From contig JAFPWN010000012.1 in the NCBI GenBank assembly GCA_017412765.1, positions 1-64,000 on the forward strand: a stretch of DNA of 64,000 nt, given 5' to 3'. Below, one piece after another: positions 17,327-27,099 of this stretch (positions are counted from its first letter, which is position 1; each line of letters begins with the position of its first letter). The position numbers and the translations under genes are program-made. Source of the stretch: Oscillospiraceae bacterium. Lineage in GTDB: Bacteria; Bacillota; Clostridia; Oscillospirales; Oscillospiraceae. The notes beneath the pieces were generated by a model. The model made no database searches. It was not told the origin of the DNA and saw only the letters and a list, made by a program, of their open reading frames with translations.

Positions 17327-18898
17327 ATGGATCATTTTTTGCAGTATTTTTTTCAGGATGTAGGGCTTTTGTTTCGGGCGTTTCTCGAGATACTCGGATC
17401 AGCATTTACGTTCTTGAATTATCTACTGAATATTCCACTCAGATATGAGATCATTCAGAGCTATGCCGAAGATTTCACGATAGCGGAATGGGTAATGGTG
17501 GTCATTACCGAGATAGTGCTTATAGCTATCGTAGTTCTGCTGCTTATCGGAGTGTTCAAGCTTCTTAAAAAGCTGTTTCCTTTTGTCGTGTCAGCCCGAA
17601 AATACGAGGATATGACAAAGAAAATGAAGGAGATCCAGCGCGATCTCATCCGGGCAAACTACGAAAAGGACAGGCTGCTCCAGATGAAGGTCGCGGAGCT
17701 CGGAGTTCCGCAGGAGGATATCGAAGCCGCGCTGAGAGGCGAGGAGAAGAGCGAGAGCGCAGAGAATTACTCCGGTAACCGCAATACGATGGATTCGCCT
17801 CCGGTGGATCCCGCGGAGAGCCGCTTCTTCAGACTGACCTCGGTAGATAACTTCTATAAAACGGAGTACACGGCGCCGGAATATGAGGAGGGCTTTACGC
17901 TCTCTGAATTCTGCGAGAGATTCCGCAAGTATTCCGCTTCACAGTTAAGACTCTATTATGACATCGACATGATGCGATATTTCATAGCGTCAATGGGAAC
18001 GGCGAGGATCATAATCCTCCAGGGAATTTCCGGAACTGGTAAAACCTCGCTGCCGTATGCTTTCGGAAAATTCGTTAATATTGACTCCACGGTAGTTTCC
18101 GTTCAGCCTTCATGGCGCGAGAGAACGGAGCTTTACGGCTATTTCAACGAGTTTACAAGGAAATACACCGAGACGGACTTCCTAAGAGCGATCTATGAGA
18201 GTAATTTCTACCGCGATCCGCATATCGTCATTCTCGACGAGATGAATATCGCGCGAGTCGAGTATTATTTCGCTGAGATGCTCTCCATTCTCGAGATGCC
18301 CCGAAAAGAGGAGTGGAAGATAGATATAGTCACCGACGTCTGGGATAACGACCCGGTGCTCATCAATAAGGGCAGTATTCAGATAAGCGATAACGTATGG
18401 TTTGTCGGAACGATCAATAACGACGACTCCACGTTTGCCGTTGCGGATAAGGTTTACGACCGCGCGATACCGATTGATCTTGACAGCCGCGCAGACGCCT
18501 TTGAGTGCGAAAAGACAGACTCGATACACGTTAGCACAGAATATCTGAACAAGCTGTTCGACGAAGCAAAGGCAAGCTATCAGATAAGTCAGGAAATGCT
18601 TGACAAGCTTGAAGAGCTGAACGCTTACGTTATCAAAACTTTCCGCCTTGCTTTCGGTAACCGAATCATGAAGCAGATCAGAGATTACGTGCCCTGCTTT
18701 ATCGCGTGCGGAGGTACGGAGATCAAGGCGGTCGACTTTATAGTTGCAAAGAAGGTCCTCAGAAAGTTCGAGTCCCTGAGCCTCGGCTTCATGAAGGACG
18801 ATCTTACGAAATTCTCCGCATATCTTGACAGACTGTTCGGCAAGAATCAGATGTCTGTATGCAAGGAATATATTGAGCTATTGAAGAAAACAAACTGA
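17327..18898 (+). CDS. Membrane-anchored McrB-like AAA+ ATPase
   Basis: The product has 523 residues. The N-terminus carries a hydrophobic stretch (about 10-38) and a clear membrane helix (about 54-82), then a coiled-coil linker (about 92-125). The AAA+ module has Walker A GISGTGKT (233-240), Walker B IVILDE (300-305, continuing MNIARVEYYFAEMLS) and a sensor-1 block VGTINNDDST (about 366-375) followed by DRA. The GTINxxD block is typical of the McrB/MoxR-like clade. No DNA-binding or nuclease domain is present. It lies between an ER-type signal peptidase and a DUF2357-like protein, so it probably remodels or energises the surface assembly from the membrane rather than restricting DNA. The ATPase assignment is firm and the role is inferred. 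Confidence 0.8.
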   Translation: MDHFLQYFFQDVGLLFRAFLEILGSAFTFLNYLLNIPLRYEIIQSYAEDFTIAEWVMVVITEIVLIAIVVLLLIGVFKLLKKLFPFVVSARKYEDMTKKMKEIQRDLIRANYEKDRLLQMKVAELGVPQEDIEAALRGEEKSESAENYSGNRNTMDSPPVDPAESRFFRLTSVDNFYKTEYTAPEYEEGFTLSEFCERFRKYSASQLRLYYDIDMMRYFIASMGTARIIILQGISGTGKTSLPYAFGKFVNIDSTVVSVQPSWRERTELYGYFNEFTRKYTETDFLRAIYESNFYRDPHIVILDEMNIARVEYYFAEMLSILEMPRKEEWKIDIVTDVWDNDPVLINKGSIQISDNVWFVGTINNDDSTFAVADKVYDRAIPIDLDSRADAFECEKTDSIHVSTEYLNKLFDEAKASYQISQEMLDKLEELNAYVIKTFRLAFGNRIMKQIRDYVPCFIACGGTEIKAVDFIVAKKVLRKFESLSLGFMKDDLTKFSAYLDRLFGKNQMSVCKEYIELLKKTN

Positions 18899-18912
18899 TT
18901 TGAGGTATCAAA

Positions 18913-20658
18913 GTGGCTGAAAAGGGTAAAAAAACGCAGCAGCAATCACTTGTCGATCCCATATATGAGAGCTTCGTAAAGGGCGTTATCCGTTCCGTCG
19001 GCAGCACAGACTTTTACGAATTCTTCATGGACGCGATACAGCGGGCGAACAACGTTTTCCAGTTTTCCAACCGCAGAATGGAAAAAACAGTCGACATTAC
19101 CTGGGTCGACGCGATTGACGCTACCCTCGGAGCGTTTGAAGTCATTATCAGTTCACCGCGAAACGTAATCAAGGAAGAAGAGCTGATCGTTAACGTTGCG
19201 AATGCGAGGAAGACCGGCTCAGATACGATCAGGCACCTTGCCCAGCACTCTTCTCTTGTTGAAAACTTTGACGCGAAAAAAGGAGAGGTCAGACCGAACA
19301 AGCTCATGCAGAAGTATAAGGAGGAAACGGTCGGACTTTACGAAAACCGCCTCGTTTTTACAACGCTTGAATATGCCTACAACTTTGTGAAAAAGCGCCA
19401 CGAAGCGCTCTTTGCCGAGATGGGCGACGAGTTCGGCGCAAAGCTGAAGGTAAACTCGGATATGACGACATCGACGGAGCTTGTGCATCTCGATATGTTC
19501 CTGCAAATAAAGGACGTTGACAGCGCGCTTGAAACGGATGAAAAAAATGCCGAGGTATTCGGGCGCATTTCCAAGCTGTACAGAGTCTTGTCGGTATTTA
19601 TGGGAAGCGATTTTTCCCAGCAGCTCGCAAAGCTGGGCCGCGTCAAGGGCACTATCACGAAAACGAACGTTCTGAAAAAGAATCCGAGCTATAAAAAGAT
19701 CGCGGCTCTGTACGATTTTTTGAGGCAGTACAACGACATAGGGTATTCGATTAAGATAGTTGAGCAGAAGCCCGTTGTAAACGAACAGCTCCAGCGCGAT
19801 ATTTATCATAATATCATGTTCAACTACCTGATCCTTAAGGGTTATCTGGAGAGCGAGAAGGACAGAGAGCTTCCCGCTTCGGCGCGAGGGAGAAAGCTCA
19901 AGCCGAAGTTCATCAAGGAGATAATCGAGGAGCTGACGGAGGATTACGATCTTCCGGACGTCGAGATAAGAAAAGTGCTTATAGAGGAGCTGACAAAAGC
20001 TCAGCTCATGCAGGAGGAAAAGGAAGAGCGCAGGAGACTCGTTGAGGAGCAGCAGCAGAGGAAAAAAGAAGAGGAAGCCCGCATAAAGGCGGAGAGGTTA
20101 GCCGAAAAAGAACGGCTTAAAGCAGAAAAGGAAGCTGAAAAAGAGCGATTAAGAGCCGAAAAAGAAGCCGAAGCGCAGCGGCTGCGTCAGGAGCAGATGG
20201 AGCGCGAGCTCGAGGACAGAAGGTTAAAGAAGCTGTATAACGCCGAGCTTGAGTTCTTCAGAGATAAGCTTGCCGAGCAGCTTGAGGCGCGTGAGCGTCA
20301 GAAAGAGGAGCGCGCGGCTCAGATCGAGGACTTTGCGGACGCCGTAAAGCTGCTCGAGGAGGCCGAGGAGCGAGAGAAGGAAGAGAAACGGCTTGCGCTC
20401 ATCAGACAGAGAGAAGAAAAAGAACGGCAGCGCAGAGAAGAAGAGGCTGAGCGCGAGAGGATCCGGATAGAAGCCGAGGAAAAACAACGGGCTGAGGATG
20501 AATTCGCCTCGAGGGCGGTAATTGAAGAGATAACGTTTTTTGCTTCGTCGCTCTTTACGCAGAAGGTGCTGAGAGCGGCGGAGGATAAACGCCGGCTCGA
20601 CGCGCAGAAGGAATTCGAGCGGGCAATAAAAGAACGCAGAAAACTCAGAAAAAGATAG
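18913..20658 (+). CDS. DUF2357-like protein with a long charged coiled coil, partner of the AAA+ ATPase
   Basis: The product has 581 residues and starts at GTG 18913, just 14 bases after the ATPase stop. The N-terminal third matches the pattern of DUF2357 proteins that pair with McrB-type ATPases: VANARKTGSDTIRHLAQH, GEVRPNKLMQKY and the hallmark ETVGLYENRLV (about 138-148). Those relatives often end in a PD-(D/E)XK nuclease, but I see no such motif here. Residues of about 365-560 are instead almost wholly Glu/Lys/Arg-rich helix forming a long coiled coil. It has no signal or membrane segment and is cytoplasmic. The pair looks like an McrBC-type motor adapted to an envelope job. The family match is from memory of its motifs. 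Confidence 0.6.
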   Translation: MAEKGKKTQQQSLVDPIYESFVKGVIRSVGSTDFYEFFMDAIQRANNVFQFSNRRMEKTVDITWVDAIDATLGAFEVIISSPRNVIKEEELIVNVANARKTGSDTIRHLAQHSSLVENFDAKKGEVRPNKLMQKYKEETVGLYENRLVFTTLEYAYNFVKKRHEALFAEMGDEFGAKLKVNSDMTTSTELVHLDMFLQIKDVDSALETDEKNAEVFGRISKLYRVLSVFMGSDFSQQLAKLGRVKGTITKTNVLKKNPSYKKIAALYDFLRQYNDIGYSIKIVEQKPVVNEQLQRDIYHNIMFNYLILKGYLESEKDRELPASARGRKLKPKFIKEIIEELTEDYDLPDVEIRKVLIEELTKAQLMQEEKEERRRLVEEQQQRKKEEEARIKAERLAEKERLKAEKEAEKERLRAEKEAEAQRLRQEQMERELEDRRLKKLYNAELEFFRDKLAEQLEARERQKEERAAQIEDFADAVKLLEEAEEREKEEKRLALIRQREEKERQRREEEAERERIRIEAEEKQRAEDEFASRAVIEEITFFASSLFTQKVLRAAEDKRRLDAQKEFERAIKERRKLRKR

Positions 20659-20686
20659 ATGTTTAGTATTTTGGAGTGATATCGTA

Positions 20687-23600
20687 ATGACCAAAGAAAC
20701 TAAAAGAAGAATAAGCTATTACAGAAAGGTCCTCCCCGGGATGCGCGAGCGTGTCGGGGCTACCGCCTTGTTGCTTGTTATCGCTATGCTCATGGGCGTA
20801 GTATCGTCTTTTGCATGGGTAACGATATCTTATGCTCCGGAAATTAAGAATATAAGCACCACATTTGCGGCTAACGGTGCGCTCGAGATCGCGCTTGCAA
20901 AGCGCGACGGCAGCGAGCCTGACGAGTTTGATATAGATGAGTCGATTGGAATCAACACAGATATTCTTTCAAAGAATCTGATATGGGGAAATCTTGTTAA
21001 CCTTTCCGATCCGAGCTACGGAATTGAGAATCTTGCCCTGCGCCCGGCTCAGCTCAATACTGCTTCTCTTTCAAGCAATCCTTTGTGGGGCGCGGAATAC
21101 GGCGCTGATGGTCGTGTCAATCAACTGAATACTGATTTTTCATATGCGGTTTTTAATGGCTCAGAGTTCCGTACTGCTTCGGGATCATACGGTGTACGAG
21201 CGATTGCATCATACATCTCGACGGTATCAGAGAGTACGCTTGCAGCTCAGAAGGAGAAAATAGCGGATGTTACAGCCGCGCATACGGCAGTAAACCAGGC
21301 GTGGAATCAGGTACCCGGCAAATTCAACGCCATGGGTACAATGATCAGTAAGTACGCTCAGGATAAGCTGGATGGCAGCAATACAAATCTTGCGCCTTAT
21401 ATCGCAACTATGATCCCACTTTATGATACTATCAAGGCTGCGATGGAAGAGCAGATGAACGCCTACGTTGCGCTTGCCAACTTCCAGAACTATATGTATG
21501 CGCAGAATAATCCCGAAACGGTAACCTATAACCCGACGACGTGGGAGGATATCAGCGCTCACAGTGCGTCGTACAATGTCAATGACGCCAAAAGCATATC
21601 CGGCAACCGGATAGTATCTCTCGTAGGTCTTACGCAGTTTATAAAAGACTATAATACGCTCGTTGCGGACATAGGTTATCTGAATCAGTATAACAATGAT
21701 TACAGAAGCAACGGTACGCCATACTATTGGAACAGCGGCGGAACATCAAAGCATCAGATCAGTAATATAGTTGCGAACCTCATTGACTACAGCTCTATGA
21801 CGATCGACCTGAAAGGCGACGGAAAAGAAGTTGGTGTTATGCAGCTCGACACTGACAATGCAGGCGATCTGCTTGGGGCAAACGGTCAAAGCCGCAGTGT
21901 ATATACATATAACGGAATAGCGATCCGTTTTGAGCAGCTTGCGGTTGACGAAAGCTATAGATTGAACGGACGGGCTTCCTGCCAGATCAAAGTTACTAAG
22001 ATACTGACAATAACCGTAAACGGCAAGGCTTATACAAAAGCATCCGGCCCGTGCTATTTTCAGGTTCAGGCATCGGACAAATACAGCAGCCTGCAGCTTG
22101 CTGCAAACGATTCCATCGCGGACGATACTTATGGATTATCCGTTGATCTTTGGCTGCGATGCAACGCTGAAAAGACTTTCCTGACGCTTGAAGGCGCCAC
22201 TGTTACTGACGAGAACGGCAGAATAATGGCTTACGACGGCGTAAACCGTATCTGGGGATCCACGGGTGAGATCAGCCTGACGACCGAAAGCACGACTCAG
22301 GGCGGCGGCTCATGCTACATTTATTACGCCGATACGCCGGAGGATCAGAAGAGATCTCTCGACCTGCTTGACGCTATGAAGGTTGCGTTTGTTGACAGTG
22401 AAGGCGGGCTTCTTGCGACAGCTGAAATGGATACTTCAAATCCGCTTGAGGTCAACGGAAGAATAACCGTTCCTCTTGTACTGGATAACGAAACTTCAAA
22501 AACGACATATACATATTTGGATGAGCTTAATCAAGAGATTACCGGTCATGCTATCACCACGCTATATCTGGATCACCCGCAGCGTATCCAGGCGATAATA
22601 TATCTTGACGGAACACGTCTTCAGAACCCCAACGTTCTTGCGGATGCGGAGATACAAGGACAGTTCAATCTCCAGTTCGGATCCTCTGAGAATCTTAACA
22701 CCATCGGAGACAGAGAACTGCTTACAGCAACAAGAAGCGTTGCAGCATCTCTCAGCAAGACTGAAATGGATTTTGACCGTGCAGTTACAGAGGACGATCT
22801 GAGTACAAGTGTCACAGTCAGCATCGAAGGAGCACAGCCGACAACGATGACGGCATTCTTCCTTCGCGCAATCAACGCGTATCAGGGTTCACGCGAACAG
22901 ACGATCACATTTGAAAAACAGACGGACGGTACCTGGACAAGTCAGTACAAATTCAATGCGCCGGGAACGTATTACCTCCGTTATGTGAGAATGGACGGAG
23001 TGGAGTATGCGCTGACTGAACCGCAAAAGGTAGAAGTCACCGGCTTTGCACTGAGAAGCCTGAGCTGGAGCGAGGGGTTGGAGTCTGACGTTCTGATAAG
23101 CACATCTGACGATTCCTATACGGAAACTGTGTCTGTTGAATTTGCCTCAAATGACAGAAACCGTATGCCTAAGACGATTACGGCGGCTTTCCAGAGAGAA
23201 GACGGAAATATTGCTTCTGCACCGCTGAGCTACAGCTCCGCAACCGGCAAATGGACGGGAAGCGTTAAGTTTAATACCTCTGCAACCTATTCACTCAACT
23301 ATCTTGTTATGGACGGGAAATATATAGATCTTGAAGCCTATAACATGAAGAAAACACTACGCCTTAACCTTGGTATGTATGTTGAGGTATATAACGGAAC
23401 CGGCGCTGAGAGGGAAGATTACGAGACCGGAATGACCTTTACAAAGGATATTACCGCCAAGATCTTCAATAACGCCGGTGAAGAAATGGAAAACCTGGAG
23501 AATGCGGTGCTGTACTACTCAAACGGCGGTTCCGGAACCGGTACTATCAACACCGACCTGACTTGGAACGAAGCCGAGGGATGCTATTCCGGAGAGCTTA

Positions 23601-26314
23601 CGATCGTTCGCCCCGGAAAGTACACATTCTCAATGGTAAACATCGGCGGCAGCATTCTGAACAGATGCACGGCAAGTCCCGTTTACTCTATAGTCAACCC
23701 GAATCCTACAAGTTTTGACATGGCGTCGCAAAACAGTTTCTACGGAGGAAAGCAGTTTGCTCCGCTGACATTCGACGCTGTTATGGATAATCTGATAATC
23801 ACAAACGGCGAAGCGGCAACACTCAGCGTTGTAGTTTACAATCCGAATGCTGTTTATCCAAGCTCTGGTGAGAACAAGGGTGCTATACAGAGCGGATATT
23901 TCCACTTGAGCAGCGAAAGAGGAGAGGTGTACTTCACCGGTGAGAGCTGGTGCATTCGTCTGCCGACCTATACTACGAATCTTGACCCCGACGGCAAACC
24001 GCTTGAAGGCGCAGCTTACACGCAGGAGGGAACCTGGCAGCTCTGCTCAATTTATGTAAGCGACTGCTATGACACTAAGAGCGAATACCACGGACAGGAT
24101 GATCCTATTATCTGGATCGGAACAGATCAGATCTCTTTAAACAGCATTGAAGAGGGAGTTGAACCAGACGCGCGCTTCAACTTCTCCAAGATGAGCACGA
24201 CTGTTTCGTGTACGCTTAAGGTTTCGATGTATCCTGGCGCAACAGCGCTCGGAAGTGCGGACGATCCGTTCATGAACCGCTATCCGGTCAGCGGAATCGG
24301 AATGTACGTTTCGCTTACTGACGAAGCCGGAGATACTATTCCGACATCTAAGGTTGAGGATGTAACGCTCGGCGTAAACTATGAGCCTGACAGTACTAGC
24401 AACGCATACGGCTACAAGGTTCAGTCCGGCGCAGCGCGCGCCTATACGATCCACCTTAATACACAGGATGCCGAGGATGGTCACCGTACCGTAAGCATGG
24501 TCAACAGCTCAAGCGATATTGATTGGCAGTATGTCGGCGTCTATAAGGTCGGTTCTTTGAAGGTGGTAATCGGCGGACAGACGCGTAACTTCAACCAATC
24601 CGACAATATCGGAATACCCGCACAGTACACAATTACTACTTCAGGACCATCTTCCAATAATATTACGCTTCTTGACGAGAACGTACGTCAGCGATATACC
24701 GTTCTCGGAAAGGTCGGCAATAATGAATCCGGCGCTGTTAATGCGACCTTCCTTCAGCCGCAGGATCCGGGCGTCACTGCAAGGATAACGCTGAAAACAG
24801 AGGATAACAGCGATACTCAGTACGTTATCCTTGACGACGTAACGATGCAGCTTGTGATGAATTATAAGGACGGGAACACCGCGCCCAACGGCGGTTACAG
24901 CTGGAGCGGCACCAGCCGGTATCAGAACGTCACTATTGACATGACAAACACGAGCGGCACTTACGCTACGACTCAGACGGCGCTTCTCGCGGGTCATTAT
25001 GGAGTTCAGCTGAGAGCAACGGTTGGCGGCGTGTCTACTACTAAGACACTGAACGACGTCAATGTTTTCTCAAATTCTCCGAGTGTGAAAATCACTGCTG
25101 TAAGCCCTTCGACAACGTCTGCGTTTAAGCTGAATACAAACTCGGAGGCAAAGTATTATGATGACGCGGTGCTTGTTGACGTTCAGAACTATCTTTCCTC
25201 TGACGGAAAGCTTGCAAACGTGTATATAGGAGCAGAAAGCAAAGCGGAAGAAATATCAGACTCGGATACTGATGATTTTGTAACATATAAATTGCCTGAG
25301 GTAACGCTTCAGATGTCCGGTGCGGGAACAGCATTCACAAGCGGCATAATCACAGTTTCTAATAATTCTAACAGTAATTATAACAAGATATTCAGCTTTA
25401 CGCCGTCTGCATTAAGCGCAACTTGTGAAATCGGCGGAATAGAAATATCAGAAGAAGTTATTGATGGAGGAACATGTGGAGGATCATATAAAATTCATCC
25501 AGAGAAGCAGTACGCCGCTGGAGAGAACGTAATTAGCACAGTTACAATGTATGACAGTAACAATACTGTTTACACAGTGGAATTAAAAGACAGTATAACG
25601 ATACGTGAGTTAAGTTCGCCGCCTCCTTCTATAACTTATGCAGAAGTTGAAGGATATAATAGCTTTGAAAAAGCTGAGTCGCAGGACGGCGGAAGCTTCC
25701 GCGTAACGCTGCCTACCGCTGTTCAGTTTGGAACTACTTCTCAAGAAAAAAGTGAAATTCTCGGTGGCTCCGGCTGGGGCAGCCCGGTACAAACTACATC
25801 CACTAAATACATTTATGCAAGCAGAGGAGAAGTAAATATGCATTCTGAGGGTGGTTGCAATAAAAATAACTACTACTATTACGAATATACTTATTATAAG
25901 TACATCAGGTATCAGAACGTGTATGAACAGACGTCCGGAACGAGATTCTATAGTTCTGTGATGGGGCTTACCGGATGGAATGTTGGTGGTACGACCTATG
26001 CTCCCGGCGAAACGATCACCGTCAGCGGCAGTGTTACCGCAACGCCTGTCATTGGCCAGTTGAGCAATATATTCTTGCGTGAGGAAACAGTAACGATGGT
26101 TCGAACGACCTATAAGGATGTGGCAGAAGGAACTGAAAAATATCCACAGCCTAATAATCAGTTTAAATCTAAAGAAGATGCCGCAAACGACACCGCTTAT
26201 AAGACCAAAGGACCCGAAGGCTACGGATGGTATAACGAGTCTGACTGTTTTGACTCAAGCTGGGTTACTACTACAGAGACTCAGCTTGGCGACATTTACC
26301 AGAAGGCAGGCTAA
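20687..26314 (+). CDS. Giant SipW-type exported protein (1875 residues), paralogue 4
   Basis: The N-terminal third follows the family plan. A basic start and hydrophobic core end in SSFAWVTISYAPEIKNI, then come AANGALEIALAK, WGNLVNLSDPSYGI, YGVRAIA, LSVDLWLRCNAEKTFLTLEG, IIYLDGTRLQNPNV and FNLQFGSSENLNTIG (about residue 685). After that the protein runs on for nearly 1200 residues of repeated Ig-like beta domains; two adjacent ones share patterns such as FNAPGTYYLRYVRMDG and FNTSATYSLNYLVMDG. The last 150 residues are rich in Tyr and Asn (NNYYYYEYTYYKYIRYQ). No sortase motif or membrane anchor ends it. It is probably a long surface adhesin or spacer built on the common assembly module. Codon use shifts to an AT-richer style near the end. 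Confidence 0.75.
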   Translation: MTKETKRRISYYRKVLPGMRERVGATALLLVIAMLMGVVSSFAWVTISYAPEIKNISTTFAANGALEIALAKRDGSEPDEFDIDESIGINTDILSKNLIWGNLVNLSDPSYGIENLALRPAQLNTASLSSNPLWGAEYGADGRVNQLNTDFSYAVFNGSEFRTASGSYGVRAIASYISTVSESTLAAQKEKIADVTAAHTAVNQAWNQVPGKFNAMGTMISKYAQDKLDGSNTNLAPYIATMIPLYDTIKAAMEEQMNAYVALANFQNYMYAQNNPETVTYNPTTWEDISAHSASYNVNDAKSISGNRIVSLVGLTQFIKDYNTLVADIGYLNQYNNDYRSNGTPYYWNSGGTSKHQISNIVANLIDYSSMTIDLKGDGKEVGVMQLDTDNAGDLLGANGQSRSVYTYNGIAIRFEQLAVDESYRLNGRASCQIKVTKILTITVNGKAYTKASGPCYFQVQASDKYSSLQLAANDSIADDTYGLSVDLWLRCNAEKTFLTLEGATVTDENGRIMAYDGVNRIWGSTGEISLTTESTTQGGGSCYIYYADTPEDQKRSLDLLDAMKVAFVDSEGGLLATAEMDTSNPLEVNGRITVPLVLDNETSKTTYTYLDELNQEITGHAITTLYLDHPQRIQAIIYLDGTRLQNPNVLADAEIQGQFNLQFGSSENLNTIGDRELLTATRSVAASLSKTEMDFDRAVTEDDLSTSVTVSIEGAQPTTMTAFFLRAINAYQGSREQTITFEKQTDGTWTSQYKFNAPGTYYLRYVRMDGVEYALTEPQKVEVTGFALRSLSWSEGLESDVLISTSDDSYTETVSVEFASNDRNRMPKTITAAFQREDGNIASAPLSYSSATGKWTGSVKFNTSATYSLNYLVMDGKYIDLEAYNMKKTLRLNLGMYVEVYNGTGAEREDYETGMTFTKDITAKIFNNAGEEMENLENAVLYYSNGGSGTGTINTDLTWNEAEGCYSGELTIVRPGKYTFSMVNIGGSILNRCTASPVYSIVNPNPTSFDMASQNSFYGGKQFAPLTFDAVMDNLIITNGEAATLSVVVYNPNAVYPSSGENKGAIQSGYFHLSSERGEVYFTGESWCIRLPTYTTNLDPDGKPLEGAAYTQEGTWQLCSIYVSDCYDTKSEYHGQDDPIIWIGTDQISLNSIEEGVEPDARFNFSKMSTTVSCTLKVSMYPGATALGSADDPFMNRYPVSGIGMYVSLTDEAGDTIPTSKVEDVTLGVNYEPDSTSNAYGYKVQSGAARAYTIHLNTQDAEDGHRTVSMVNSSSDIDWQYVGVYKVGSLKVVIGGQTRNFNQSDNIGIPAQYTITTSGPSSNNITLLDENVRQRYTVLGKVGNNESGAVNATFLQPQDPGVTARITLKTEDNSDTQYVILDDVTMQLVMNYKDGNTAPNGGYSWSGTSRYQNVTIDMTNTSGTYATTQTALLAGHYGVQLRATVGGVSTTKTLNDVNVFSNSPSVKITAVSPSTTSAFKLNTNSEAKYYDDAVLVDVQNYLSSDGKLANVYIGAESKAEEISDSDTDDFVTYKLPEVTLQMSGAGTAFTSGIITVSNNSNSNYNKIFSFTPSALSATCEIGGIEISEEVIDGGTCGGSYKIHPEKQYAAGENVISTVTMYDSNNTVYTVELKDSITIRELSSPPPSITYAEVEGYNSFEKAESQDGGSFRVTLPTAVQFGTTSQEKSEILGGSGWGSPVQTTSTKYIYASRGEVNMHSEGGCNKNNYYYYEYTYYKYIRYQNVYEQTSGTRFYSSVMGLTGWNVGGTTYAPGETITVSGSVTATPVIGQLSNIFLREETVTMVRTTYKDVAEGTEKYPQPNNQFKSKEDAANDTAYKTKGPEGYGWYNESDCFDSSWVTTTETQLGDIYQKAG

Positions 26315-26335
26315 GATAGCATAGCAGTAATCTAT

Positions 26336-26379
26336 GGCTTTCGGCTGTGAGCACAATTCTTGTGCTGCAGTCGAAAGCT
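26336..26379 (+). other. Intergenic mRNA hairpin before the Lgt-like pair
   Basis: A long imperfect stem (26336-26356 with 26360-26379, including a perfect 7-bp top and a three-base loop) separates the giant gene from the Lgt-like gene. An A-rich stretch, not a T run, follows. It covers an upstream in-frame GTG (26347), which favours translation starting at the downstream TTG (26407) after AGGAGG. It may dampen expression of the pair. Confidence 0.5.
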
Positions 26380-26406
26380 GAAAAGCAAAAGAGGAGGAAC
26401 TTCGAC

Positions 26407-27099
26407 TTGTCCATTTTTCTAATACTTGCGCTTATACTCGGCACCGGCGTAATGATAGGAATAATGCTCTATTGCAGGAAATGGATCACGATAAAACTAT
26501 GGAAAACTGCTCTGTTTTCTGCCCTTTTAACATTGAGCGGTTTTACAAGCGTAAAAATAATGTACTTTTTCGAGAACGGAAAGTGGGATGGACTGTCCTT
26601 CTTCGGGGCGGTATTGTTTCTTCCTTTTTTTCTGATCATTTTAGCGTTTGCTATCCGGGAGAGGTGGACAACTCTTTTGGATCTTGCCGCGCCTTCTGTT
26701 TGCGGTATGCTTGCGATAATGAAGATTGAGTGCCTGCGTTCAGGCTGCTGCAAGGGAAAGCTGCTGTTTGGAGACCCGAAGCTCGAAACGGACTTCTATT
26801 TCCCAAGCCGGGAGGTCGAGCTTATTACTGCGATCATTATTGCCCTTGTTTTGATTCGTTTTATAAAACAAGGAAAATACAAAGGCGAGATTTACCCGCT
26901 GTTTATGATTATCTACGGCGCTGTCAGGTTTATCTGGAACTTTTTCAGAAAAACAAGCGTGACGATTTGGCCGCTTCCGATAGGCAATATATGGTCGCTT
27001 GTGTCTATCGCCATCGGAGTAATCTGGCTTCTGATGTTCCGTCACTATACAAGAGGCAAAAATGTTGAAGGAGATGTTGAGAATGCAGTGGTTGTCTGA
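26407..27099 (+). CDS. Lgt-like polytopic membrane protein, first of a pair
   Basis: The product has about 230 residues and seven likely membrane helices. I chose the TTG at 26407 because AGGAGG (26391-26396) lies nine bases upstream. The sequence follows prolipoprotein diacylglyceryl transferase (Lgt) in outline: GLSFFGAVL matches the GMSFHGGLIG region, ECLRSGCCKGK matches the Arg/Cys-rich signature loop, FPSREVELITA matches the yPtQLyE block, and AVRFIWNFFR lies near the end. The essential His of the HGG region is Phe here. Lgt moves diacylglycerol from phosphatidylglycerol onto a lipobox Cys. The changes suggest another acceptor, another reaction or loss of activity. It overlaps the next gene by 17 bases. 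Confidence 0.65.
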   Translation: MSIFLILALILGTGVMIGIMLYCRKWITIKLWKTALFSALLTLSGFTSVKIMYFFENGKWDGLSFFGAVLFLPFFLIILAFAIRERWTTLLDLAAPSVCGMLAIMKIECLRSGCCKGKLLFGDPKLETDFYFPSREVELITAIIIALVLIRFIKQGKYKGEIYPLFMIIYGAVRFIWNFFRKTSVTIWPLPIGNIWSLVSIAIGVIWLLMFRHYTRGKNVEGDVENAVVV

